Source of the DNA: Tubulanus polymorphus
Taxonomy: Eukaryota > Nemertea > Palaeonemertea > Tubulaniformes > Tubulanidae
DNA length: 64,000 nt
Direction of reading: 5' to 3'
Assembly: GCF_964204645.1 (NCBI RefSeq)
Contig: NC_134027.1
Location: 26,090,485-26,154,484 of the forward strand
In this document: positions 10,709 through 24,300 of the stretch, one piece after another
Numbering within the stretch: the stretch's first letter is position 1
Layout of the letters: the number at the start of each line of letters is the position of its first letter
The notes under the pieces: model-generated
Databases searched by the model: none
Told to the model about the DNA's origin: nothing
Seen by the model: only the letters and a program-made list of their open reading frames with translations
Translations under genes and position numbers: made by a program

Positions 10709-13700
10709 GTGAGTATCTTAGACTTCATCGGTCACAGGGTTTACCTTCACAAACTCAACGTGCAGGCGCGGATCCAAGGGGTGCCATATTGCCCAAGAAC
10801 ACGAAGTGCCCTTCAAAATTATCGGTCCAAGCTTATTGACTCCGATAGCTTCCAGGAGTCCATCTCTAAATTCTCTAAATTAGTCCTGGAAATTCAAGTT
10901 TTTAGACCCCAATTGTTTGGCTTAAAGCCTTTGGCATTTGCTTTGGCTAGGGCACTGGGGCCGGTTGCATAGTCATGGCTTAAACTTAAGACCAGTCTAA
11001 GACCAACTTAGGTCTATAGCCAATCTAACAACTTAGACCAAGTCACTTAGTCTAGTCATGGTTAAAGGCCACTTTTGGACTTAAGTCATGACTGTACAAC
11101 TGGCCACTGGAGAGTATATTTTCTTAAGTGTCCTTTAGTTGTCTTACAATACTGTCTAATCCTGACCCCCGGATCCGCCCTTGATATCCTTTCCTGAGAC
11201 ATAAAAGCTGTCTTAAGCATTGAAAGGGTTAATAAGCTTTCATACGCTTCACCTTAAAACAGCTCCTTATGTTTCTGTATGATAACATAGCAATAAATGT
11301 CATAAAACTATCTAATGATGTTTCCGCTACCTTCTGGGAGTTAATTTCACAATTAAACTCTAGCAAGTCAGTCAGTCATGCAGTCATTTATAATTCTGAA
11401 TTAATCATCAATTCAATATGATGCGAACAACTGCAAACCATATGCCGTACTCCTCGGAAACGTGAGAGCGTTTCAGATCTTCCGAACGAACGAGAAAAAG
11501 TTTATTTTTTCTGCGCAAGACGCGAAAAATGCATTGTTCATTTTCCGTCGAAACCGAAAAGCCTAAGCCGATCCTCCTTCTTCTGTAAACGCGATGATGT
11601 CATCGGGCTTCTTTTTTTTTTCCTCGCGTTATGAAAATCGTGATTAATTTATTCATTAATACCCCCAATCAAGTTGGCCTTTGAACGGCGTGGACGCATC
11701 GGCCGTGAGCGCGGCGCGTTGAATAAGCCTTCGTAAAAAAATCCGTGCGCGAGCATGACGCGCGAGTCGTTCGTCGGATTATGTCCACTAAATTAAAATG
11801 GACGTCGACGCTTTTGCTAAATCGGAGTTATCAACTCGATAAGTCTCGACGACCTTAAAGGATTTAGTGGTTCGTGCGTTTGCAGAATCTTTGCCGGAAT
11901 TGTTTGTGTTTCTGTTTAATTGGCCCGAGAGACGGGAAGAGACGGAGAGAGACAGTCCGACGTGGAGGCACATTTTTCGCCTAATAACTCATTTATTCGG
12001 TCGATATATTTAATTAAAAGCGTTCGTTGTCATATCTGACGACAAAACCAACTTCACGAATGCACTACTGCTGAATTATGCGATGAGCGGATGAGATAAC
12101 GACGGTCGGTCGTATGACGAATAGCGCCTCCTATTGAGTGGTCTGATGTGTTTATTTCTGATTGACCGGGCTTAACTTAATGCGCTTCATAGCTGCAATC
12201 TCATGTTCTAAATGCAGTCCGTTCCAATTTAGAATTGACCGTGGTCTTAGAGTCTATAAATGGACCAAGCGTTCTAACAAGAAGTATGTTCTTAACTGGT
12301 CCATTCCATTTTAGAACGGACTAATTTAGTATGACCAAAAAGACTGATCCAGGTCCGTTTTTGATTTGAGTGTGGACCACTATTTCTGTGTGTGAATAGA
12401 AACTTAGTTTTAATTGTCTGTTGATCAGTGTTGCGTCTAGCTGAAACAGTGACAACGGCTGATTTAAAAACACGTGTGAACGCACAGCGTTGATTTGGTC
12501 CCTGTTCTAATCTAAATTGGAGTCGGCGGTTAAATGGTACCGGCCAGATTAGAACGGACTGACTAACGTTGAGCGTGAACGTGTCTATGTCCAGTATGGA
12601 AGTGATGTCATCGAGATATCAGCAGTCGTTGTTATGTATATTCCGGTGTATACGCTCAGCTGTCACCTTAATTGATAAATTGAAGCAGCTATAAGAGTAT
12701 TCTGAATGAAATACGAAGCAATACAATTAGAATGTGAATACATTTAATAAAATCGATCCCAATATGCCGAATGTTCCCTGTCAGGGTTTAGTTTATTCTT
12801 TGTTCGAGCTCCTAGGCCGTTCTTTTAATTCTAATCAAACTTCTCGGGGCGACAACTTTTTCCTATATTCATCTCCCATAGCTCATTAATGTCAACACTT
12901 TCATTGTTCCGATCAGTTAAGAATGGCTTCATGAAACATCGTCTTATTTTACTCTTTTGATCGATGCGTCCTTTCATCACCTGCTTGATATCACTATAGG
13001 AGACCAGCACATCATAGAACCTAGCGCCTAGACAAAGCGCCCTCGCTAATTTCGCTTTAATTCCGGCATCTACTACTCCGGTGCAATTAAAACTTTGAGG
13101 CCAATGCAATTAGAGGTTTAAATGGATTCTTTTATTTCGTTATTTAGCAGAAGCCCTTCGGGGGGTCTGAGCTTTTAAAAACCGTGCGCCTATAATTCGG
13201 TATTGTTCGACGAAGTACTCGGGTAATCATTGATTAATTCAGGTTTCATCGTTAATTGCGTCGCGCGAAACGTTGAAGTTAGAATTTGTGAGTATAATTA
13301 CCGGGTAATTAAATTCTCTCGTTAATTACTGCTAATTGCATCGGTCGTTGTGTGTTTCATGACAAGAGAGTGAAAGAGAGATGGGGTATGAAGCCTAGCG
13401 CACATCGACACTGCGATTGGAGACAACTAGTTGCAAGGCAGTTTTCGGCGCATGAGAGGAACTGGCTGGATACGATCAGTTGCTTGAACGTGTCGATGTG
13501 AGCGAGCTTACGATTGGTAAGCGTCGATCTATCTCCAGTTCCAGCCAGTTGCCCATGTTCTACTTTTGAGCAACTGGTTGTACTCAATCGCAGTCATATC
13601 AGTCGCTGTGCGCGCTCTGGATCTCGACGATCGACACGCGCCATGCAGTTGCTGCAACTGACCGGTTGTAACTAGATTTCGATGTGCGCGGGGTAATCGT

Positions 13701-15215
13701 TCGGTAGCAACTAGTTGTCTCCAATCGCAGTGTCGATGTGCGCTAGGCATAAAGCACTTCTCCAGAACGCAAGTGGAATATCGGTGTTCGGTCTTTGCGG
13801 GTTCAAATATATGTGCGATCGATTTGCAAAAATCTCTACTTGATATTCCATTACACTCAACGCTCGTATTATAATAACTTCAGTCGGATTGGCTTTAATT
13901 AAATTTACTGGAGGTTCGTTTTTAATTCGATGCGCCACTTTTAAATGAAGCTAACTCCGGAATTGAAACTAAGCGAAAATAATTAATGTACACATTCGTG
14001 ATATTGATATAATCCGCCGGCGCGCTCTGGTGAAATTTATTCATTGATTACAATTAATCAAACTGCACTATTTGAACACGTATATATGTGAACTTATATC
14101 GTTTGAGATAAAAATCCTTGGGAACATCACATATTATATTACATGCAGTCAGTTAGTCGGTGCTGGAAGATTAGCGAATGCAGGAAACGTGGATAATATT
14201 AAACGCTGTCTCGCTATAGCCAGGTGGCCTATTTGCATACTTAAAACCGGCGTGGTAATTATTCATTTTAAGACCAGATAATGAATGCAAATATTTTATT
14301 GAAATAATAAGCGCCCGTGTTCGGGTTATTTGCATGTTAATCGAGAATTTGAGAGTCGACGCGGTAAGGGTCATGTCCCTGTCGTCCGTAAGCGTGCTCA
14401 GACACTGATTGTATGATTATTAGACCCACAGGCTGGTTTCGTCTGCTATCAGACTAAAAACAAAACTCATCAAGATTTACTGATTTCATTGAAAAGTTTT
14501 CACTCATAAGTTGTATCACTACATGACAGTAGACGCAGTAGCCAGATAGTTCTTTATCTCAAAAATGGAGAAGGCATCTTCTTGGCATGTCTTGAATATG
14601 AAAAAAATTCAACCGCAATTTTTAACCGAGCCCCCACTGGGATTTGAACCTGGGACTCCTGCTTCGAAGTCCAGTGTAGTAACCATTACGCCACCGAGTA
14701 TCAGTGATTAGAGACATGAGTTTGTCTGGTCAGTATGGTGACCATTCAGCTGTGGTGACCAGTCAGTGGTGACCAGTCAGTGGTGACCAGTGGGTGTGGT
14801 GACCAGTCAGTGGTGACCAGTCAGGTGTGTTGTTGACTGGCTGTCAAATATGCTCTATTACTAGGCCCTATATTTCCTTGATCGCAAAGCCAATTCTCAA
14901 CCAAAGATGTCTGTATGACACAGAAAGAGTTCATGAATAAGATTATAAACCCAGAACAATATATATTATCACTGATCTGGAATTCCTTCCCAACTAGAAA
15001 TTGAATGGATCATATTGTTATTTAACGAGGGAATCTTGACCTAGAGCTACAGGGAGCCTGTGCACTACATACCCGCTAAATCACAGTCAAATAGAACACG
15101 CACCAATTAATTCCGAAAAAAGAATTTCTGATTCCGTTTGAATATGTTTCTATTTGTTTTCGATGAAACAAAACAGATTATTGAAGTTAGGTTTATTTCA
15201 CAGCTTTCAAATAAC

Positions 15216-15264
<49 letters not shown>

Positions 15265-15304
15265 CGGTGAAGAGTTTCAGGAATGATTTTGATTTCGCTC
15301 TCTC

Positions 15305-15346
<42 letters not shown>

Positions 15347-18300
15347 GTAGCATGTGTGTTTGACGTTAGCTCACTAATTACTAGCTTTTGCCTGTCTTCT
15401 GCGTAAATTATAAGGGATTAGTTTGTTTCTGACAGCGAGTATCGTCCCTTAATTAACTGACTTGAACTGCATCTCAAATCGACAGCTGCACAAAATTAGC
15501 AACCGACGAAAAAAAAAACGAGAACGGACAGAAAAATGAATCCATTCTCTACATTTCGCCGCGATGATAACTATTGCGTGATTAAGATAATTTGTAAATC
15601 TGAAGGGTTAATTTACACTCACCTCAAAACCTACTTCGCCTCTGGCCACATTTCAGTCCAACTGCGACGACAACTGTCTTCCTTTTATGTCGTTTTGTCT
15701 GTAAAAGTCTTCGGGGCTTTTTTTGTTGGTGATGTTAAAAAATCCCGAGCTCAGAAAAGAAAAATGAGTCGGAAGAGGTTCCTTTATTAGTTAATGGGTT
15801 TCATTTTCATCCTTATCATCACTACAACTCTGACCAAGCGTTTCATCGATGTTTATTATTTGTGGGTCATATAATATTAATTGCGTGAGCTCAAGCTGGG
15901 GGTGCTTCTAGGAAAATTGTAAGGCGCAGTCTGAATTAAAAAAGGGGGAGTCCTCGGATAAAGCAATAACGTCGAAGGCCAAAAGTCAGGGTTCCTATCA
16001 GTGTTAGAAAATCTGTGAAGAAATGAATGTGAAAAGATGCAATTTTTTAGAGGTTTTAACATTCTCTGTTTTGACGAAAAGAAAGGGCAATCTCAATCGC
16101 AAGGCAGGGGTCTGAACTACCAAAAATACCCGTTCGACCGTCCTGCTCGCGGTGGTTTCAGCGCCTGTTTCAATCTATTAACACGCCGTGAGTAATAGCT
16201 TTAAATCGTTAAAATCTCGACTTAATGAGTGAATCGCGGAATCGACTGATTCCTCCTCGATTCACCGCCGGAGAAACGCGAGGTGAAAACGATTCAGCGT
16301 TGTTTAATATACGACGACGTTCTGGTGGTGGTAACCGATGGTAATAACAACAATGGTGTAATCTTTGCTCTCCGTGGCGATCCCCCGCGCTCTCTCTCTC
16401 TCTCTCTCTCTCTGCAATCTTGGCCGCCCACAGTTATAAATTCTATCAATTGTAGGCAAAACAACAACGTTCCGGGGAAGATAAAAGGCGTGAGGCATGG
16501 CTTATTTATAGGCCTCGACGTTTCTTCTCGTCGTCGTCGGTATGAGTTAATTTTTGTCGACTAAACATGCTATGTATGCATTGATTCATTAGAAAATAGA
16601 TAGTAAGGCTTGACTAGTATTTGTGATTAATCACCAGGCACTTTTCCCTCGTGTCCTCCTTAGGTCAATAGCGTCTCTGATCTTATCCGGTTACCCAATC
16701 TTTCAGCGTCATCGTAAAGACATTTTCATCAATTTTTGTTGGTTTTGTCCGCGTCGCCTCTTCAATATAATAGACACCGACCAATTCTATGACCGACCGA
16801 CCGACTGCGACTGGCATCAGTTCGTGTAGCCTTCAATCTTTCATTGATCGCGACAACAATTATTTATTGGTGAAAAAGACAATCCGATCGGATGAGATTA
16901 GAATTAGAATTAGTTTCAGTTCGTTTTACCATTAGTACCAACCCTTACCCTACCCCAACCCGTTCCCTACTCTTATCCTTATCCTACCCCAACCTATTCT
17001 TAACCCTTATTCTATACCTACCCTTACCCTCACCCTTATCCTATTCCAACCATTACCTCATAAAATCATCTGCCAAAGACCCTATCCTTTCCCTATCCCA
17101 ATCTTTGCCTTAGCCCTTACTTATCCAAGATCCTACCAAAACCTTTCCCTAACATTAATTCTTATCGCAACGCTTAACTACCCAACACCCTTACCTACCC
17201 AGAGCCCTATATCTCTTCTATCTAAAGGGTTTACGAGGGATATTTGAATTTTTTGTTGATTCGATGCTGATTCCGATGCAATTCCGCGATGTTCGAATTT
17301 CTCGCGTAATATTTCTGGTTGTTGAACGTAGTTTCGTCAGAATCTGATGACGTTCTCTCAAACGGTGATCAATTACTGAAACTCTCATATAGCACACATA
17401 GACTGACTGAGACGTACGTTCACCGGATTACAACTAAATTACTGTCGCCAGCTCATCTAACTAAATTGCCCTTGACTATAGCCGTGATTAGCCGTCGATA
17501 ATTACCTAAACCGGTCCATCCAGCATCCGAGATCTTACTGTCCACTGATTACTAATACCTGATTAGTATTACGGTCATATTTATGCAAATTGATCGCCGT
17601 GACTTAGGCCTCTCGGGCTGGTTAATTATTCCATGAATGTTGCCCAATTATAATGCGCGTATTTACCTAGTGAAATGGTATTTGTAATTCATTAACGACA
17701 GATAGAATGGTTCTATCCGTCGTATAGTGTGCACCGTGCATTTATCTGTAGTTGAAATCTGCGTCGGTTAGGATACAGCGATTCCTATCATCGATGAAAT
17801 ATACCTGTCATTGCAATTCATATGAAAAAAAAATGGTTACTAACTTTGATTCAATCTCAATCGGGGCTTGATTTTGGCAGTGTCCCCAGTAGCCGGTAGC
17901 CGAGATACTTGATCCTTTGTTGGGATACTAGAAATTGAAAATCCTGAACAGAATTTCTGATTTCAACATTAGAAGATGTTTTATTTAATAACGAATCTCA
18001 GGGCAGAATTTTGTCGGCATATCTTTATATCCCGAGGTCCTAGATGTTTTGTTGAGATACTAAGATTTGAAATGAAACTATCCGGACAGGATACAAGAAA
18101 TTTCTGATTTAATGATTTTCGATTCAATTCGCGGTGTTTTCCTGATTAGAAACATAAATCAAAGGCAAACTACGATAGGCCTACCAAAAATAGACACAGG
18201 ATACTGAATATGGAGGTTCTTGTATCCTGAGAAGAGACTTTATATAGAATCGTCCAACTCGAGCCTTGTTGGTCATCACTACCCTCAGCATCCTTTCTTA

Positions 18301-18524
18301 CTAGTTAAGAAAACAGTTCTTAATTGATCAGACATGTTTTATCAGAGTTACTAGACAATAATTTCCCCAACGTCCCGATCAGCAATAGATGATGTAGGGG
18401 ACACCATTTGTATCCCTGACAAGGCGAATACAGGAAGCTTAATACAAAAACGGCGGGTCAATCCGGCTTCTGATTGATGGGCGTCCATAGTTTTCAATCG
18501 CGATTTCATAACTTCGCTTATTTC

Positions 18525-18583
<59 letters not shown>

Positions 18584-21306
18584 CATTACCCCTTACGAGC
18601 CATAATTGTAGCTATATTTGTGAAACCCTGCCGAAACTTGATCCGTTGTCTTTTGTTATAGATAATGAATGAGCAAACTCTAGACATTTAATGGCTTTCT
18701 ATTCAGTTATAACTGATTACATATACGCATATACATATCTAAATATAAACGCTTAAATTCCGCATAACTTTACTTTTGTCTGAGGGCCTTATTTGTCAAC
18801 CTATTTAATTCGACAGTCTGTACTGTTCTAGGCTGATTATGTTATCGAATGCGATTCGAATTTCGCCTTTTATTCTAAGTTCGTTTAGTGAAAAACTACC
18901 CACGTAGAAAATAATACAGAACCTCCTTGTGTAATAATTCAATTGAACTTATTTTTTAATGAAGAATATGAAGGCGAACGTTGTTTTTGTCTGAAAGTTC
19001 TAATTCTATGCGGGGCGCTCCTTAACCGCGCTTAAAATAATGCACAATATTGATATATGATCTTAGATAGTTCTTTCGGTTTTTTCCGACGGTTACTTTT
19101 TATTCTAAATGAAAGCGTCTTCAGCTTTCATCGCAGTCTAATTGTGCTGTTATATCGCGTCAAAACGTTCTAATTCAGGACGATTATTTCGACCTATGAA
19201 TGTCCTATGAGCCGACAACGTTCAGCACTGATCTAATTAAACGTTTCACCATGAGAAATTAAACAATAACGATTATTAATTAATTATTACACCAGCTGTC
19301 TCTGGTCTCTCTCTGCTCTAGTAATTATTTCTTGCTTTCTGTGTTCTGACGGTTGGTGATTGAGATTTAGATATTTTGATAAAATCGAACTGTTAGTGTT
19401 CAGCCAGGTGATATACTATTAGCTGTTCGTGTATTGTAATCGTTGCTTTATATTTCTTCACCGAAGCGAAGTAAGTAATCATCAGTTATTGTTAGAGATT
19501 TTCTTCAGGTTTTTGGTTAAAAAATTGCGCTTGTCAATTGGGATGGGGAGTCTCACGCTTTGTGAGAAAAATAGATATATCTCTTATCTAAAGGCATAAT
19601 AGCCTTTCCAGGATTTGAACCTGGGACTCTAGCTCTATATGCTAGCCCTCTCCTAGTCCTCTACTAGTCCACTGAGACATGGTGGTGTTGAAAGAGTTAA
19701 TGGTGTGTAAGACTGCTGGTCGATGTAGTATTGACCAGTCAGGTGTGGTGACCATGAGAATGGTCAGGGATTCTGAATTCCAATCTTCTCACGATAAAGG
19801 CATCCTTATCAAGGCAAAACTAGAACATATGATTCAAAATCAGATATATATATATATATATATATGTTTGCTTGTATTTCACTAGCTAAACAAATATCAA
19901 TAAATTTTCCTGATCCATAAAGACCTGATCCATATCCTTATGGATAGATATATACAGTACTGTTCCTCTGAACAGAAAAAGGCATTAGGGGCTTTTATGA
20001 GATTTTTACAAACAAAGTACTATTTTAATTTTAATGATAGCTGGTAAAGTCCATGTACGTATGTGGGAATCTTTCCTGTTTATAAATGCCGTGAATCTGC
20101 ATAACAATCAGCGCATATAGTATGTAATTCCTGATTAAAAGCATGTAGACAATTTTATGGTTTTAAGTATCGGCGTAGGACAATAGATCGTCTTTTGACC
20201 CTCTGGTGACCAGTTCAGATTATTATCGGGCGTCTTCATTGTTTGTGTAATACGTGGTTTAAGAAGTTTTTGAAATACGGCGAGAATTCCTTCAATTTTC
20301 CCGATTCTTTGCTATGAATCATTGACGACAATTTATTCAATCAGTACCAGTTATTGACGAGTCGTATTCGCTTAATACTAAAACCATTTCGACTATTGTC
20401 GATTCGATACTTTTTCATTAAATCTAAATGTTATTTTTAATGAGTTTAATTCTATATCTTATAAAGCTGAGAATGCCGGCTTGATAATAACTTCGTTTTC
20501 TATGAGTCTTACATGTTCGCAGAGAATGGCAGCCTAACTTTTCGATATAATCTAGTTATAATAAAAATAGAACGTTTTGCAAGCATTTTTCCTGCTTCGT
20601 CGAAACGGATTCATCGGGAAAAAAACTACAAACTTTTTTGTCCGACGAGTTTAAATTGACTGGATTGATTTTTCTGTACGCATAATCACCAGCAATTCAT
20701 GAAAATTTATTAGAATAATAATCTCTGTCACGTAATTTGCGTGAACAAGAAATGGAATTTGAAGAGGAAGTAAAACAGTGATTGGGGGTAATTATCTGAT
20801 AATTATGAGGGTTGCATTATCTATTCAGCGTAATACAAACATATTTACTATCAAATCTAGATCATTGTTGTTAATTTCGCATATTAATGCGAATGAATGT
20901 AATTATTGTGTCAAAATATGTAAGTCATTAAATGTATTCAGTTTACGGAAATTATCACAATTTATTGCGCGCTATTCATAATCTGAAATTCACGGAATCT
21001 TTTCAGAATTTCAGATATGTTTCCTTTCAATATTTGAATATTAGTACGCAACGTCGAAATTTCATACAGACTTTAGTGTTTATGAATTTTTCGCAATATC
21101 GAAATCAGGATCTTCTTCGCACAACGGTCTCATGCGAAGTCGAGATGATGCCATGTAACCGATGAATTCTAAGCAAGCGAAATTCTTGAGATTTCAATCC
21201 ATTCACTTCCAAAACAATTCTACAGTGAACCTACCTTAAGTCCTGACACTTGGAATGATCATTACCCTTTCAAAATGGCGGCTTACACTTAGTAAATTGA
21301 AATGGA

Positions 21307-21337
<31 letters not shown>

Positions 21338-24300
21338 TTTATATATATATATATTTTATATATATATAGATGACTTCAGTTATAGATGACTTATCTGATG
21401 ACAACTTAATCAGAGTTTGACTTGGAGTAATCAGTCTGAATACTCCAAGACTGATTACTCCAAGCTTCGACTTACGGAGACTGAGTCGATAAAGTAGATC
21501 AGTAATTTGAAACTCCAAATGATAAAACTCGATAGACAACTTTCCAACAATTTTTATTTGAAAGCGCAATGCATATCCATTACGTCGTCGTTGTTGTATA
21601 TAGCTACAGCGAGGGAGGGAAAATACCATAGGGACGGCTGACTACTAGTTTATGTATGCGAGACCGAGGTAGAAAAATATGCAAGCGTTAATTAATGAAA
21701 TATACAGACAGGGCGCAAAGTTCCCCTTCATTAACCTTACCGACTCTTAATGAATAAAAAATGCATGGCAACTTGGCGTTAGCAGCGGTAATTCCGGTTT
21801 GTATTTACATATTATCTGCGGGTTAGCGATCGGGTACCGTACCGAGTCGTCGTACCTGCTCGCACTAATCGGTATAATACCGTAATTAACGCTATCCCCA
21901 CAGCATCCATATAGTTATGATGGTTAGAAAAAAATCCGGCCGCTGCCGCCGCAGGACGAGAGAAAAAAAACGACAACCCGCTCGGTCTCGGGGTCTATTC
22001 GCATTAATGCGTTTTAGCTGTTTGAATTAATCATCCACATCTCTCTTAGTTGTTGTTGTTGTTGTTGGAAATCTGGCGATGGGTAAGAGTAAGATTTATA
22101 AACTTTCTTCACCGTAGGAGTAACCGGTGCGGTCTAGTTATAGAATTTTAGAGATTCGGAACGATTTCGTATGAAATAGGCGTAGGATCAGTTATTGCTG
22201 TTGGATACCGACGACGGGATAAGGATTAAATATAAGGATTAATCGTTAACTTCATCTTGTACAACTATAGAAAACTACGTAATATACTGAACAGTTATTG
22301 ATCAGAGCGTCGAAACTATTTCCTGGTAGTGTAATTAACAAATTTATAAATCAGACGTTAAGTTGGAATATTAAACTTAAGCTGCTCAAGGTGCAAAAAG
22401 GCAGGAATACTATGCGATACCAGGGGTGGATTGAGTCTGATGTTGTTACCACTTGAGTGGTACTCATGGATGATGAACCAACATCAATAACTATACGATC
22501 CCCTTATTTCAGACGTAGGAAAAAGTAAATTCGATGCTCAACAATTGCTCAGATTGCATTTGGAAGCATTCAAATTTCCGAATTTTCATGAGAGGAGCTT
22601 ACGCCCTCCTTACACCCTCGTGTTAAACAGTATTGAGGAACCGAGGCTGGATCCACTACTGAATCAGTACGATAGACCTTGATAGTTGTATGAAATATCA
22701 TATCGAGGATCAGTGAGATATAAAGACAGTGTTATGAGAGGAGGAGACAGTGTCACCTGTTAAGCTGTGTGTAATATGCCGCGTTGCTAAAGGCGGATGG
22801 ATTACTTCTCCCTTCCTCGGGACACTGAGTTATATCGATCGCCATTGGTAACAGTGCGCACACTTTTCTAATCAACTCTGTATTTTCTCAGGACACCACG
22901 GTACGGTATGATCTTACTCTCTTCAGTAGCTCGCTGTAACCACAGTTATTTTTCTCGGGACACCATGGTACAGTATGATCTTACTCTCTTCAGTAGCTAG
23001 CTGTAGCCACGGTTGTGTTTTTCTCAGGACACCATGGTACAGTATGATCTTACTCTCTTCAGTAGCTAGCTGAAGCCACGGTTGTGTTTTTCTCGGGACA
23101 CCATGGTACGGTATGATCTTACTCTCTTCAGTAGCTAGCTGAAGCCACGGTTGTGTTTTTCTCAGGACACCGCGGTACGGTATGATCTTACTCTCTTCAG
23201 TAGCTAGCTGAAGCCACGGTTGTGTTTTTCTCAGGACACCATGGTACGGTATGATCTTACTCTCTTCAATAGCTAGCTGTAGCCATGGTTGTATTTTTCT
23301 CGGGACACCGCGGTACGGTATGATCTTACTCTCTTCAGTAGCTAGCTGAAGCCACGGTTGTGTTTTTTGCATTTACGGATATCCGAGGATTCGTCCTCGT
23401 CGTCGATCTCTTGATCTGCTCTGATCAATAATGTCCGAAAACCGGCTCAAACAGCGGACAACGACCGACGTCCATTTTGTATCAAAATACATGATTAGTT
23501 GCTATGGTAACAGCGGTGATTAATTGTTCGATGTTTTCTAGTGGCTTACGTATTCATTATAGATGAATCAAGTTTGTATTCTATTAATTTTCAAAAATGC
23601 GACCGTATTTTGTGTGCGTACTGAAACATATAGGAATCAAACTCGCGCAACGTTTGATGTTCGTCAAGATAAAGATTTAATCGTTTGTTGTAAAATGACA
23701 TGTCTGAGACTGCAGATCATCTCTCTCTCTCTCCCTCTCTCTCTCTCTCTCCCTCTCTCTCCCCCTCCCTCTCCCCTCCCTCTCTCTCCCTCTACCTCCC
23801 TCTACCTCACTCTCTCTCCCTCTCCTCCCTCTCTCTCCCTCTCCCTCTCCTCCCTCTCCTCCCTCTCCCTCCCTCTCTCCCTCCCTCTCTCTCCCTCTCC
23901 CTCCCTCTCCCTCTCTCTCCCTCTCCCCTCTCTCCCTCTCTCCCCTCTCTCCCTCTCCCAAGTCTTTGGTGTTCTAAATTGTTAATCTTTTTTTCTCTTG
24001 TATTTTTCAGACGGTGAACTCGTCGAAGAAGATGTCAATGAATTCAACGCGGTTATGCCCGATGGTAGCATGAAAGAAAACATGGGTCCCGACGCCCAGA
24101 AAACCATCTCAGGCTTAGAACTGGCCGGTGAGTTGTTAGTTAACACTTCCAAAACGTTCACGCATGTTAACAAACCTATAAATGGTGGTTTTAATGCTCG
24201 ATATTGACTGAACCCCTGCTAGGTATGATTGTTTTTGACTGTCCGGACTAAGTTCACCGGTTGTGACAAACACGCCTTTGTTCTCGCGTATTTCATTAGC

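Larger units (their letters stand above)
14831..19601. other. Intron 1 with simple repeats
   Basis: No exon is supported. Contents: (CAG)n at 15217-15262, (CT)n at 15300-15346 and 16389-16414, a degenerate CCCTTA-rich tract at 16935-17215, a POU octamer at 17583-17590, and (AT)n at 18525-18578. Short open frames here follow the simple repeats. Confidence 0.4.

Noticed and set aside
7960-10728. Several antisense frames of about 100-200 codons opposite ZFHX exon 1
   Set aside because: Shadows of a strongly coding exon with biased codon use; no splice sites or domain.
14630-14699. Functional tRNA gene (minus strand)
   Set aside because: Acceptor and anticodon stems do not pair; treated as a SINE head.
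22923-23372. 149-codon minus-strand frame with 23-residue repeats
   Set aside because: It is the 69-bp minisatellite; open only because the period is divisible by three. Kept as a low-interest finding, not as a gene.
23563-24017. Long Ser/Leu/Pro or Arg/Glu/Gly frames on both strands
   Set aside because: Low-complexity CT tract; exon 2 of ZFHX uses a different frame after the acceptor.
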